A DNA stretch of 64,000 bases, from the NCBI RefSeq assembly GCF_003590095.1, contig NC_039478.1:17422001-17486000 (forward strand), in the 5' to 3' direction. Shown one piece after another: positions 44,791 to 56,954 of this stretch (the first letter of the stretch is position 1; every line of letters starts with the position of its first letter). Under the pieces are notes generated by a model. That model saw nothing but the letters and a program-made list of their open reading frames with translations. It did not search any database and was not told where the DNA came from. The stretch comes from Trichoplusia ni. Its lineage: Eukaryota > Arthropoda > Insecta > Lepidoptera > Noctuidae. A program made the translations under genes and the position numbers.

Positions 44791-46377
44791 TTATAGAATA
44801 CAATAACAAAACTGCGCATGACATGTAACATTATACAATAATTATACAACTCTTCTTATAATTCCTGAATGTTTATCGTAAACAAAAGATTTGTATTTGA
44901 AAAGGCTTATTTAAATCGTTACAAAAACTCCATCCGACGGCAAACTATTTGAAACCGATGTTCTGTTTACTTAACTGCAATCCCAGCTATTCTCGTTTCA
45001 ACTGATTGTTTTCAGAAATAAAACAAACAATATTGTTGTTTATCTTCTTTCAGTGCTATTTAAACTAACGATTTAAACGTTAAACAAGACAATCTAAAAA
45101 AGTAAGCTTTTAGAATGCTTCTTCTTGGAATCAAAGTACGTGAAGAGACGATTAAAACGAATCTGAACTAGACGGAGTTTTTTTTGGGTTTGGTCAATTC
45201 TATTCGGACATTGAAAAATATTCAAATTTATAATAACTCCTGAACATATTTTATGCTTTGATTCATAAATGCACTAAGCTGCGTAGATGATGCACTAAGC
45301 CGACACCAACATAGTTGGGAAAGGCTAGGCCTTAGGCTAGGCCGATGAAAGTCCGTTTAACGGTATTTAGCCAGTTACTGAAAATACAAACTAGAACTAA
45401 CTAGAATAGTCTAGTCTTAGTCTAAGCCAGCTTTTTCCTAATTAGGCCGAAAAGTCAATAAATACAGGGATTACTTTGTCTGAGTAGCTTTTGTTTATGA
45501 ACGTGCCGCTGTTTACTAATTAGACCCTAATTACCTACTTTATTGGGCAACGTTGTTTTGAAATGGCTAATGTGTATATTTGCACTTAAATTTATAAAAA
45601 AATAATTATTTTATCGAAAATATTCTGACGTAGTTGCAAATTATTGAAAAAAAATTAGCACAAATTGGATTTTAATTTTTTTAGCATATTTCTATGGCGA
45701 CCTTGATTATTTCATGTCATTGTATTACATCGTCACGCAATTTACATTTGATGCTCAAATTTCAATTCAGCTTGCAAGGATTGATTATATATAATACATA
45801 GCTATCCAGAAACTAAAATCAGCTGAACTCTAAGAGCGAGTTATTCAAACAGAATTAAAATAAACGTTTCCAACTTTCAGTCGAGTGACAACCTTATTAA
45901 AAATTGTATGAACGTCTGCTGTGCAAATTTATCCTATGGTAGTAATACTCGCGTTGCAAAGCCAAAGCCGTAGCAAAAATTGTGAAATGATTGCTCCTAC
46001 ACTGATAATTCGTATTTGCATTGCCATGCTGTTAGACTAATTAAAAAGTTGTTTATATTAATAGATCTTGAAAGTGCGCAGTCAATTGCGGCCGTGCGGC
46101 TTTTCATAGATACTTAATGAACCCGTCCAGCTTATTTGCCTCATGTTTGAGAACTGTCAAACTTTGTTGATGTGTATACCTAATACTGTTGTGTGATGAA
46201 TGTTCACCAAACTTCTGCTGCGGGCTTTTTGCCTGAAAGCTGAAAGTCAACATTTGTTTGGACTAAATATGAGGACGTAGGTTGAAGAACTGTGTATACA
46301 CATGCTTAGTATTAAAATACGCCATTAAAATAATGGAGTTCAAGTAAAAATAAACTTTCTTTCTGTTTCAATCATAG
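44791..46377. other. Non-coding stretch, no gene seen
   Basis: AT-rich. It holds the SINE tail at 45296-45350. Nothing else could be supported. Confidence 0.5.
45296..45350 (+). mobile_element. 5S-derived SINE, 3' tail fragment
   Basis: AACATAGTTGGGAAAGGCTA, followed by an internal repeat of 'ggctaggc' and GATGAAAG. It is short and has no 5' part. Confidence 0.7.
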
Positions 46378-46442
46378 ACTACCAAAAAGTGGGCAAGTCA
46401 AGGACGGCATTCTTGGCACGCATTACGTCATCTAACATGCAG
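46378..46442 (+). other. Weak candidate exon, 65 bp
   Basis: A pyrimidine-rich tract ending ATCATAG (46377) precedes it and CAG|GTGAGT follows (46443), the best donor seen outside the two genes. Two of three frames are open, one of them reading KVGKSRTAFLARITSSNMQ. I do not recognise the product. A chance pair of sites or a non-coding RNA exon is equally possible. Confidence 0.25.
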
Positions 46443-47552
46443 GTGAGTGGCAGTTCAGGCGTATTCACGAAATAAACTGCGGGCAGGAATCAAATTCAAT
46501 TGTACGAATTTACGTTTGCTCATTCCAGTTTGAGATAGCAGTCAATAAAATATTAAATTCAACAAAGTTTGCTTCTTTGATTTTTGCTGATATTAAGGCA
46601 TCCCGCATAGTTCCATTACCTACAATTAAAGTTATCAACATTTACATAGATCTCTAGACGCACCACTTCACCATTAAAAATATGTGATACATCCCGTAGT
46701 TCAATCTCATTTCTTATAACGGATTCCAGCCTATCTACAAATTTTAATTTACGAATTAACCAAGCCAGATCCCACCTAAACGAATTAAGTTTAACGGACG
46801 AGAACGCGACGAAACTCCTTGTTCTATAACAATAGAATATCGTAATCTTTCTTGTAACGTAATACATAAATAAATTACATTTTTGATATTGTTATTTTGT
46901 GTCTAAATGAAAGGAAAAAGGGTCTAATCTCCGTTTCCTTTAATAAGATTCTGACGAAAAGATTAGTAGCCTTTTTCGAAAGATCGAAATCATAAATATA
47001 TTTCAAGTCTGATATTAAAAATCCATCTTTTTAATTTATGGCAGATAATATATTATCATAAATTCTGGTGGTTAAACAGTTGTTTTCACAAAATATATAT
47101 TTCTGCGCAATAACAGTAAAATGCATACATAAGTGATTTAAATGATTTTTTCTTATCCCGACTCAAATTATATTTTGAGTAATAATATAAATGCGAATAT
47201 ATACTATGTTTTGTTTGCTGCACTTCCTCTAAATACTTTCACCCGTGAAAAGCTAGGTTCAAAGATATAATATATTATCCCCGTATGGAATGCAGGGCTA
47301 GATTTCATAGAGATTGTTGTTTACTACAAGCTTTTATAAATGTTCAACGTTCTTGAGATTTGTGATTGATGACCAATAAAGAGATTTGTAGAATGCCCGG
47401 TTATGGCTGCAGAAACATTTACTTTATCGCATTGCACTTCGTATAAACGTAAGTAACGTTCTGTTCATCCAAGGTGCCAGCTATCTCCATACCAAATTCC
47501 ACCGAAATCAGTCCAGCCGTTTGAGCGTAAAAAAATATAAACACACAAGATT

Positions 47553-47627
47553 GCACGGATAGCCGAGTGGTTGAGGTCACGATAAAAAGGATGAAATTCC
47601 TTAGTGCGGGAGTCGTTTAAAAAATAT
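47553..47627 (+). mobile_element. SINE family B with large internal deletion
   Basis: The head GCACGGATAGCCGAGTGGTT joins at about 47583 straight to the tail 'ccttagtgcgggagtcgttt'; about 110 bp of the body are missing relative to 36970. Confidence 0.75.
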
Positions 47628-48052
47628 ATATATAAAAAACATGATATTAGTATGACAGGTGTGACACCAGCCTGTATATAAAAATGTCCAATGAACTCAT
47701 TTATTTAAAAATATTTTTGTAAAACCTAAGTGAAAACTATATAAATATTATCAAAAACCTCGTCTTCAATCACACTCATTACTCACATTTAATTTATTAC
47801 ATGTTTTTGCTGAAAGTATCAACATGTCTGGCTTATTTATTATTCAATCTACGAAAGTAGTGTTGATAACATAAATATGTGAATACTTTTATAAATGAGG
47901 CGATTTTGTTTTAAACTTTTACAATACAGCAATTTATTGATATTTCAACTTTTTGGGATCTTCTTCTTTATACTATTTTTTATTATTTTTTACATTTTAC
48001 TTGACGATATTTTTAATATACTTTTCAATACTCTTTTGTAATTTACTCTTAA

Positions 48053-48269
48053 TCATCGTCATCGGCCTAGCCTTTTTCCAACTATGTTCGGGTCGGCTTC
48101 CAGTCTAACCAGATTCAGCTAAGTAAAAGTGTTTTACAAGGAGCGACTGCCTATCTGACCTCCTCAACCCAGTGACCTGAGCAACACGATACTAATTGGT
48201 TAGACTGGTTGTCAGACTTTTCAAGCTTCTGACTGCCTGTAACGACTGTCAAAGATGTAGGAATGTAAT
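48053..48269 (-). mobile_element. 5S-derived SINE, 5'-truncated, with target duplication
   Basis: Reverse-strand body and tail of the family; the 5S-like head is absent. The borders carry a 16-bp direct repeat with two mismatches (48037-48052 and 48270-48285, TGTAATTTACTCTTAA versus TGTAATCTATTCTTAA). This fits 5' truncation during target-primed insertion, older than the copy at 38588. Confidence 0.8.
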
Positions 48270-48508
48270 TGTAATCTATTCTTAAATGAAATAAAATTGT
48301 GGTGATTAGTTATTAGTTATTTCACAAGAATTTTGAATTCCTACCTTTTATTAAACATATTTTTTAAAGTGTTGCTCCTTTTTAGGATTTACTACTAAGG
48401 CTGTCCGCCTACTACCAAGACACATAAACCTTGACGGCTATTATTTTTATAATTGATGTATTGCTGTACCCATTTACACAAAAAATAATTAAATTTGTTT
48501 TCCTTTAG

Positions 48509-48845
48509 CCGATGTGTTCGAAGCCCTCAGTATAGCGATTTAGACTCGCTCTTGACTGTATTTACATTAATTCCAGCAACAGCACAACGTGACAATACTA
48601 GTTACATCCAAGTCAGTTATCAGAACCCAACTAGACGACACATAGTAAACCCTCCAAGGTATTCAACATTCAGGAATATAATACCATCTGTTTATGTGGA
48701 AACGCAATTTGAATTCGAATCGAATTATCCGTGGATTGTTATTGGTCCAGTAATCGCTAGGGCCCGAACGCAATGCTCTACATTCCACCGACCTAGCCTA
48801 TTTGGGAGTTACAATGTTACATACATACAGTCTAATTTATTTTAG
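48509..48845 (+). other. Weak candidate terminal exon
   Basis: An acceptor-like TTTTCCTTTAG ends at 48508, and an open frame of about 112 codons runs to a TAG at 48843-48845. The residues are mixed and less AT-driven than in surrounding chance frames, with a stretch VYVETQFEFESNYPWIVIG. No family is recognised. It has no ATG near its start, so it could be coding only if spliced to an upstream exon. Confidence 0.2.
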
Positions 48846-48954
48846 TACAATGTTTGCAGCAAACTATGTCATTTTTTTGATAAGGGAATTCAAGATGAGC
48901 AACTGTGGATTTCTTACTATTTTTAGTATATAAGATATATTGATGATCTGCGCA

Positions 48955-49038
48955 AGAGGGTTAGCAGGAGCTGGATGCGCTCGTTGGCGTGAGGAGGCCT
49001 ATGTCCAGCCGTGGACAAATATGGGCTGATGATGATGA
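48955..49038 (+). pseudogene. LINE ORF2 C-terminus and tail
   Basis: From 48964 the frame reads AGAGCARWREEAYVQPWTN and stops at TGA (49027-49029). It is followed by a GATGATGATG tail. The EEAYVQ..W ending followed by GATGAT repeats is the familiar 3' end of a common lepidopteran LINE. Everything upstream is lost. Confidence 0.7.
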
Positions 49039-50085
49039 AGACAAATTTAATATTTCATATTATTTTTATATTTCTACGTGCTACACATAAAATTAAAGGA
49101 AAAATAAAAAAAGCTTCCCATTTTTGGACAATGACCGGTTTTTTTTAAATCGCGGTGGAATAACCATAACCATTACACTATAAATATCTAAACAAGTCTT
49201 ACATTATTTGAAATGAAACAAATATCGGAATTCTCGAAAGAAACAAAAAGATAACAAAACAATATTTTTATAAGAACTAATATTTTAATAGGACTGGATT
49301 TTTTAATAATAATATGATTTGCAAGTGTTGTTCTAAAGGTGTGTTTACATAGCGAGTGGAATGGCAACGCTTTTAGAAGACAAATTTTCTCGAAGTAGGA
49401 TTGTCGCGTCAAAATAGAATATTTTTGTACGAAAATATTTTATTCCTGGTTGGCCAAAACAGGTGAGACATTTTAAATTACAGAACTAGTGACATAAAGT
49501 GTGAGTATTATAATTATTGTCTTATATAAGTATTCGGATACTTGAGTGATAGATATTTTTACAGATTATCTGGTAAACCGGGATCTTAAAAAGTAAGCTA
49601 CGAATCTTTGCAAAACAAATTACAAAATACACTTTGCATATAGCCTCGCATATTTTACTCTAGAAGTGTGGACATGCCTTTATAAAAATATCGTATTCGA
49701 TATCTTCTAATTTCCTTCGTTCAAAGAAATCGTTTTAATATTAATCTTGTTTTTAAATAAAGGCGTTATGTTTATTATAAATCATAGAATGACATGTTTT
49801 TACTTTGATATTATTGTTTCAATAAGTAAATATAAAGACCGGTTGACGCTGTTGTAAGCAAAGTATGTATTAAAAACATTAGCATTTTTTAAATATGGCC
49901 TTTTTATTAAATTTAAAAAGCTTTTATAATTATGTTAATGAACTCTATACTCGTTAGTCAAATCACCAATACAAATCAGACAAGTGCTTAAAAATCACAG
50001 TACATGTATGTGTTAATTTAATTTTGTTACCTCTTCACGCGCAAAAGGATGGACTCAATTTTGTAAAATTTAGTGTGGAAGAATA
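49039..50085. other. Non-coding stretch, no gene seen
   Basis: AT-rich sequence with no supported gene or repeat boundary. Confidence 0.5.
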
Positions 50086-50145
50086 GAGAGTCGTGGAAGG
50101 ATTTGGGGGAGCCCGTTGCCCAGCAGTGGGAAATAGAGAAAAAAA
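50086..50145 (+). pseudogene. LINE ORF2 C-terminal relic
   Basis: The frame reads ESWKDLGEPVAQQWEI, which resembles the end of lepidopteran LINE proteins (a WxxLxEaFxQQW type ending), then an A-rich stretch. The remaining part of the 50073-50276 frame continues into a Helitron-type end. Confidence 0.55.
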
Positions 50146-50234
50146 AGTGTGGAAGTAGCAGACAGCTTAAATTCAGGCATAGGCTACTTTTGTCCGACTT
50201 CGTTATCGAAACCAATGTGTTTTCAGCTATAACC

Positions 50235-50276
50235 TACAACACTAATCAGGCGGGCGAAGCCACGAGCAGCAGTTAG
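50235..50276 (+). mobile_element. Helitron-type 3' end
   Basis: CAGGCGGGCGAAGCCACGAG, then CAGCAGTTAG followed by T, parallels the 'gaagtcgcgggcaacagctag' ends elsewhere, with TTAG in place of CTAG. The 5' boundary is not visible. Confidence 0.45.
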
Positions 50277-52311
50277 TAAAATTAAATCACATAAAAACAA
50301 TTTTCCAAAAGCCTTAATCGGTATTACACAAAGTAAGCTTAACAAATTGTAACTAATTAACAAGTCAGGCAATCATAATTACAACCTAAAAAATATTTCA
50401 ACTTTAATTCAAATTGTTGACCTCTTTCAAAAGGCTTTTTCTTCCTTTTTTTAAAAACACTAATTATTTTCACAAAAAATAATCTGCGTTAATTATTTCA
50501 CATTAACGTCTTTAGCTTGAATCTTAACGAGGAAGTTATGGCGCCTATTAAACGTCTGCGGACGGTATTACGTATTTAGCAACAAGCTAACAAAGTAAGT
50601 TGTTACTTTAAACTTGCTGTTTTTCTTTTCAACTATGTATTGGTCAATATAAATCAAATGAATGCAATGAAGTAGGATGCTCGCTGTATCATTTTATAGC
50701 AGAGTTTCTATGACAGTCTTCAACCTCCAGCATCAGCTTCTTGTCTAGATATTACTATATTGTCACGTAATACATATACGTGCAAAAATTTCAACTTAGT
50801 CGTAAACCAAAAGAGATAGCGTACCGTAAATAGAATACACGTTTTTAATGCCAACTGTTGTCAGCGGCACCCCTCGCTAAAAATAAAAAGATGATCCCAC
50901 GGTAATTTGAGACTGTAATAAAAACTATTATGTGTTAATTCAGGCTATAAACCATCAGAGAACCAAATATCGTTCAGTGCTTTTGCGTGAACAAACATGG
51001 GTGGATGTTTCAATGTTTGTTACTTTGACCTATGCACTACTTACAAAATCTTGCTCTTAATATACTATAAAAATTAGTGGGATATGGCAAATATTACGTT
51101 ACACGTATCTTATCAGAAAGCATGAAAGGAACTTGGCGGCAATTATCTCACAATCTCCGTTGTCATGTGTTGAAGTTTTGCATTTATTAAATACGTAATA
51201 CATCTGCGGGGTAGCAATAAAACATAACTAAGGCTGAGTCGAGCCATTTGACTGTGTCTCACTAATTTGTCCTACGAAATGGTTGTTTTAGTGTAATCAT
51301 TCTTGTTCTTGTTAACAAAAAACCTCGTTTTATGTTCGTAACTTTGATATTTATATGTTGAAAATAAACAGACATGTTTTACAACCTTAATTAGAATATA
51401 CTATGTAACAGATACGTGTTATCGTGTATAATTATGATACGATGTAATAAAATGGTGCGCAGAAATTAATCAATAGATTAAGGATTTATTTAATAAGGTA
51501 GTCAGTTATAATATTTCTAAGTTAAAAATGTAAAAGTTGTTATTTACATTGAAACTCTAATTTTAAACATAAATGTGGCTACAAGTGCAGCATAGATTCC
51601 AAAGATATCCTATTGTTCAATATGGAACTAACTAGGCTGAAAATAAATTAGAAAAAATACTTGGTGCGTACATTTTTTTTTCTCGGATTTAAAAAAACCT
51701 ACTGATTGAGTGTTGTAATACGTGTAGGCAACATTTACGTAATTACTGAATAGACACGGTCATAAAATGAATGTGTACGATGGTGCACGCATCATACAAC
51801 CCTTGGGAACACAAAAGTAAATCATAATTAAAAAAAATCTCATTAGAACCGCAGTGCGAATGCGGTGAGGTGTCATGGATGCCACGAGGGAAATAAAAAT
51901 AAGTCACAAGTGCATGTAGCGTGAGGGTTGCACACGGAGTGACAGCAAAGAGTAACGCGGAAAAAGGTTTTAGTCATTTTTTTATTATAAGGTGTTACCG
52001 TTGATGGTACGTTAAACTGTAAATATTTTTGTATGGGGCAAGTTGGGCATTGCATATAAAAAAACTGATCAAGTTTCGTTTTCATTGTTATTGTTAAAAA
52101 GACTGGAATTTCCCATTGCTGGGCTATGGCTCTTCTTCCACTTTTCACTCAGTCGTCTTCGGTCTCTTCGTTTAAATACGCTTAAGAAAACTGAGACGAA
52201 GGAGGCGGTTGTTAATTTCATGACTCAAACAATCGTTGCTCGAATCTCGGTTATTTGTTGGTTTAGCAGCAATATGAAATACATCATTCGTAGAAGAACC
52301 CTTACTTTTTA
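50277..52311. other. Non-coding stretch with one LINE relic
   Basis: About 52095-52150 on the minus strand reads RRAIAQQWEI, another LINE C-terminal relic. The rest is AT-rich with no gene seen. The frames at 51873-52148 (-) and 52043-52312 (+) overlap that relic. Confidence 0.5.
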
Positions 52312-52363
52312 ACTTTTTTTTAAATTCCGTAAGCAAAGGGTGCTTACGGAATTTAAAAAAAGT
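52312..52363. repeat. Near-perfect 23-bp inverted repeat, 5-bp loop
   Basis: The left arm has eight T then AAATTCCGTAAGCA (to 52335), the loop is AAGGG, and the right arm is TGCTTACGGAATTT then seven A (to 52363). The only difference is one T/A in the homopolymer. It resembles two TIRs with the interior deleted. AAATTCCGTAAGCA is not found at the TIRs of other elements here. Confidence 0.8.
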
Positions 52364-52491
52364 AGAAATGTTTTGACAAATGGAACTGGATACTTATAAA
52401 CTTAGTAGACCTTCCTTTATTAGAAACTATCAAATAATATATGTTGTGTAAGTGAATAAATTATTGTTATTTTATTACCAATTACCAGTTA

Positions 52492-52708
52492 CTAGCGGTT
52501 GCCCGCGACTTTGTCCGCGTTGTTAGAAGATTAAGTTAGGAATTTTTGAACGGAAGCCCTCGAAGATTAATAATTTTCTCTGAATTCCATAACACAAGTG
52601 CTTTAGCAACTTACTTTGGGTTCAGAACAATGTACATATGTGATGTTGTCCGCATTTATTTATTATTATTTATTTATAACCCCGGCTGAAGTCGCGGGTA
52701 CCAACTAG
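52492..52708. mobile_element. Two opposed Helitron-type ends around a SINE A tail
   Basis: A reversed 3' end (CTAG, then CGGTTGCCCGCGACTTTGTC) opens at 52492. A forward-type end (GAAGTCGCGGGTACCAACTAG) closes at 52708. Between them at 52581-52678 lies the tail half of SINE family A (GAATTCCATAACACAAGTGC to a TTTATT tail). The composite implies nested or opposed insertions. Confidence 0.6.
52581..52678 (+). mobile_element. SINE family A, 3' half only
   Basis: It matches the last 100 bp of the 17356 and 60402 copies, including TTTGGGTTCAGAACAATG and a TTTATT-rich tail. No tRNA-like head is present. Confidence 0.8.
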
Positions 52709-52911
52709 AGCATATATCCAGCTCTACTGCGCTCCAGCGCCACAGTACGAGCACCCTCTACGGCTTGCTCGTGACAGCTCCCATTGTTGCCATATAACAC
52801 CTATTGTTCGACCCCCGCGTCAATTGCCAATGGCAGACGAAGCAGTGTTCGCTGACGTCCGAATTGTAGTAATTTTGTTTAAACCTGGTATATTAAAAAA
52901 TATATAAAATG

Positions 52912-53035
52912 TATATTTACAGTAAATATTCTACATTATATTAATATATCAATTTGCAACTCTATTTCTAAGTGAATCAAACACAATCATAATTAATTTG
53001 TGAATATTTGGATCGAACGAACATTTATGAAGTTA
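52912..53035 (+). repeat. Left copy of a duplicated flank
   Basis: This 120-bp segment recurs at 53297-53423. The last 65 bp, from AGTGAATCAAACACAATC to GAAGTTA, are nearly identical, while the first half is more diverged. The Helitron at 53036 begins exactly where this copy stops matching. Confidence 0.8.
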
Positions 53036-53286
53036 TCTATATTAATATATAAAGCTGAAGAGTTTGTTTGATTGTTTGTTTGAACGCGCTAATCTCAAGA
53101 ACTACAGATCCAAATAGAAAAAATATTTTTGTGTTGAATAGATCATTCATCGAGGAAGGCTTTAGGCTATAAACCATCACGCTGCGACTAATAGGAGCGA
53201 AGATACAATGGAAAATGTGAAAAAAAACAGGGCAGGTATAAATCATAACTTCTACCCACGGGGACGAAGTCGCGGGCAGCAGCTAG
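53036..53286 (+). mobile_element. Non-autonomous Helitron, complete
   Basis: It starts TCTATATTAATATATAAAGC after A (53035) and ends GCGGGCAGCAG then CTAG (53283-53286) before T. Same family as 35028. It sits between two copies of a 120-bp flank. The minus-strand frame at 53037-53246 is derived from it and resembles the frame of the 55998 copy. Confidence 0.85.
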
Positions 53287-53296
53287 TAAATAATAA

Positions 53297-53423
53297 AATT
53301 GTATATTTTCAGTATTCACTCTACGTTAAATAAATTAATTTAATACTCTTCTTCTAAGTGAATCAAACACAATCATAATTAATTTGTGAATATTTGGATC
53401 GAACGAACCTTTATGAAGTTATT
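53297..53423 (+). repeat. Right copy of the duplicated flank
   Basis: Second copy of 52912-53035. Here the sequence continues past GAAGTTAT into unique DNA, so this copy looks like the original, uninterrupted site. Confidence 0.8.
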
Positions 53424-55997
53424 ACAAAATATTCCTAAAATCAAGTGGTAAAGATCTCTACGAAACAGATTTAACAGAAATGTAGCTTTACCATTACCAA
53501 AGATTATCCAGTCAACAAGGACAGTATAACCTCCTTTGTTTAATTTCAGGACTTGTTCTGCTCTATTACAGGTTACATAATTCACACACTAGTGTATAAA
53601 CGAAACTGCATTGTAACAGGAAGCCAGTACTGCGTCGCTTTGCCATTTAGGTCGTCAACGCGCGAACTATTGTAAGCCTTTGTTGTCAGCTAACCCATTG
53701 TGTAGTTTACCCGCCAATTGTATCTGACAGCTCATTAAAGTTGCATTTAGAACAAATTGCGTTATTGCTTATTGTATCGATAAATTGAACAATAATTTAA
53801 CGTCAAAATTTTAATGTAGTTTAGTATAAATTAGGCAATTCCCAATTTATATTTAATAATGGAATTGATTTTATTATCATTCGATGAACAAAAACGGAAC
53901 ATTATTGCATTTCAAAACGAATGCAAAGACTAATCGATTTGTGCTACGGCGTAGCTTTGGCGTAGCAATTGCTACGAATTGTCTACGATCGGCCTACGGC
54001 TATCAAGAAAACTTGTTAAGTCGTACGAACGACCACTTTAAAATATAAACAGACTTAACTTCTTTGCCTATTATGTATACCTATGTACTCTAATATGTAG
54101 CTTTCAGCTCTTATCTTCCCAGGGCCAAAGTTTAAAATATTGAAAGCAAAACACGATACTTCATTCTAACATTAATGGGTTTTGCACACGGCTGGGTGAG
54201 TTTGGAAGTTTTCCTTATGACAATGTAGCTATCAGTTCGGTTACATTAATTCCGATTCATAAATTCTGATCGGTTTTGCCAAGTTGCTGATATTAGCGAG
54301 AATAACCCTATTATTCAAAGAGTTATAGTATATCTACCTATATATAAATACCTACTTCATATTGTAAGTTTGGGTGGTTTAACTCAACTCAAAAAAAAAA
54401 GTTGTTCACATAACTTAGATACTATTAAACTGAATTCATTAACGATCGTACCTATAAAAATACTGGTAAATGCTTAATCTACATAAAATACTAAAAAGTG
54501 CTTCACAAAACCTTTAACGAGTTCGTCGAGTTCTGGCATATAATTGATATTTACTGCAGAGATCAATAGAAAAAAAACATACCATAAAACAGTAACGAAC
54601 TGGGTAATGAGATTTCCATTTCTCGATACAATATTCAACATATTACGTGTGAGGTATCGATGAAGTATTGTTAAACAAAACAACATCGATACATTGTTCG
54701 ATTTCTCGATTGTGTGACGTAACACGGTTATGGAATTAAATCGATTGAAAAGAGGTCGTGTTACCTGTTTGCAACGAAAAATACTGTTATTTTTGGAATG
54801 TACAAAGCTCTGCCTTTTAAATATAAAAACATTTTGCTTTTTCATTTCCTATCGTGTATTTTTTTATCGTTTTTGAATGTTTCGTCCATTGTTGAATACT
54901 TTTATGACTACCGAGTATAGTATTCTGCGACAAAAATGTTCAGAGCTCTATGATGTTTTTATTTTGATATAATTTTCATGGAACACGATGGAACGATCAT
55001 CTGTACACAAGTATATTTTTGCATACGCTCGATCCTAAAAGCTGTTCCAAAAATTCTGTCGAACTCAATCTGAACTACGTTATATTTTCGACAACTGACA
55101 TTCGGAATTCCTTTCTCAGATTCTCCGCAAAGGGAAATTCGTCCTTTATGCTTAATAGAGCGAATCCATTCACTTTACTTGATTTATCTGTGTCTGGAAA
55201 CTGATAACACCCATTTCTTACGCACAAATGAAATTCTGATGTGTAATAAATTGAGCATTTAGGAAGAACTGGCTTCGTTGATATTTTGTGTTCATTGGTA
55301 TTTGGTAGTGTATCGGGTCGAGTAAAACTATATACATTTGGACAAAAAGTTTCCAGATGGTAGGTTTTTGAATCGATCATAAATTAACGAGACACAATGC
55401 GAAGTGCAAAATTTATAATGAGTCCTTAGCCAAAAAAATCGAGATTTTTTTTAAACCCCCCCCCCCACAATGTTGCATCTCTATACCCACATTAACATTA
55501 CTTTAAGACTTGGTCGAGGCCCACTGCTAGAATTCCACAAAGCTTAGTCAAGTGGCAGATGTGCTAATATTAGAAATCTATGACATTCAAAAGACTTACG
55601 AAGAAACATTATTCTTACAACATTTCGTTGTAAACATAATACGATACTCTATTCTCAAACCGAACACCGAAGTTTGTATCAAGAAAGTCTGGGATTATGC
55701 GAGACTTGTCAACTCCTTAAAGGGTTTAAAAGGGTTTTCATCGGCTTGCCCAACAATATGTAGGGCTTGTTTTATTTTCCCTAAGGCTAACATACTCTGT
55801 ACAAGTTTTGTTGTACATTGTATGTTGTTTGCTTTTCTGTTAGTATTTAGTTAATTATGTAGCATGCTTGTGGTGGTTATCCGTAAATGCTATTAGAATG
55901 ATCGGCCATATAAATATTGAAAACGTATGTGATGAACAACTAACAATATGCGTGTTAAAGTTTATATATGTACTTGGTTATATATTATTCTTATATA
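53424..55997. other. Non-coding stretch with palindrome motifs
   Basis: No gene supported. About 53940-54005 has CTACGGCGTAG (53944-53954) and further CGTAGC/GCTACG strings as in the MITE at 26121. A C-run lies near 55456. The frames at 54474-54845 (-), 55075-55380 (-) and 55552-55854 (+) are unrecognised, and the last begins with GTG rather than ATG. Confidence 0.45.
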
Positions 55998-56233
55998 TCT
56001 ATACCTATACTAATATATAAAGCTGAAGAGTTTGTTTGTTTGAACGCGCTAATCTCAGGAACTACTGGTCCAAATTGAAAAATTATTTTTGTGTTGAATA
56101 GACCATTCATCGAGGAAGGCTTTAGGCTATAAACCATCACGCTGCGACTAATAGGAGCGAAGATACAATGGAAAATGTGAAAAAAAACGGGGAAAATTCT
56201 AACCACGTGGACGAAGTCGCGGGCAACAGCTTG
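55998..56233 (+). mobile_element. Non-autonomous Helitron with altered 3' end
   Basis: It starts TCTATACCTATACTAATATA after A and ends GCGGGCAACAG then CTTG instead of CTAG. It otherwise follows the 53036 copy closely, and both give related minus-strand chance frames. Confidence 0.75.
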
Positions 56234-56954
56234 TCACTGATAAATGTGAAGGTAAAGATGTGAAGATACCTATAATATATGTATGTCAAGCTCAATCCGA
56301 ACCTTCCCGGTGTAGGAAGAGGCCTGTGCCCGGCAGTGAAATATTTATAAGCAGTTATGAAATACAAGCTTCTATATACATGTGTTCTTATACTATTACT
56401 ACGAGCGGTAACAAGCTCAACAACATTAACGGTCTGTAAATGACATTTCTTGACAAACCACGTGACTTAGACCTGTTACTACCGTTAATTTTGACCGATT
56501 TGATCAGCGTGTAAAATTCGATATTTTCTCATCAAAACGTCATTCATAGTACTTACTCTAGAAACCGCACATATTTTATATTGTAAATACCGTTGTATCG
56601 TACAGTCAGCAACAGAAGTCGGTAAACACAATCCGATTTACAAAATGTACGTTAGGATAGTTTTTGTTCAGTGTCATGTTGGAATATCTGCTGAGTATGT
56701 TATAACTAGCTGCAGCCCGGTACAAATCGAAAAAGGTCCCACGGAAACATAAAAACGGGGTAAAAAAAATGGTTGCCTGTAAAGTCGGTTTTACGGGCGA
56801 AGATTTTACGTGACAAAGTCTTTTTCTCGGTAGAATATTTATTGATATGAATATAATTAAATTGCACAATAGGAACAAGGAATTGAATGAAAATAAGAAT
56901 GGCACAAATTTTAACTATAGAAATATATTTTGTTTACTAAAACATTGTACATGT
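56234..56954. other. Non-coding stretch, no gene seen
   Basis: About 56300-56345 is a short LINE-tail relic (GGAAGAGGCCTGTGCCCGGC). The 99-codon minus-strand frame at 56606-56905 is unrecognised. Confidence 0.5.

Noticed and set aside
53037..53246. Frames shared by two loci (53037-53246 and 55991-56206), suggesting a conserved protein
   Set aside because: Both are the reverse strand of Helitron copies; similarity reflects the repeat, not a gene.
55552..55854. 100-codon plus-strand frame
   Set aside because: It begins with GTG, has no ATG start context, and shows no domain.
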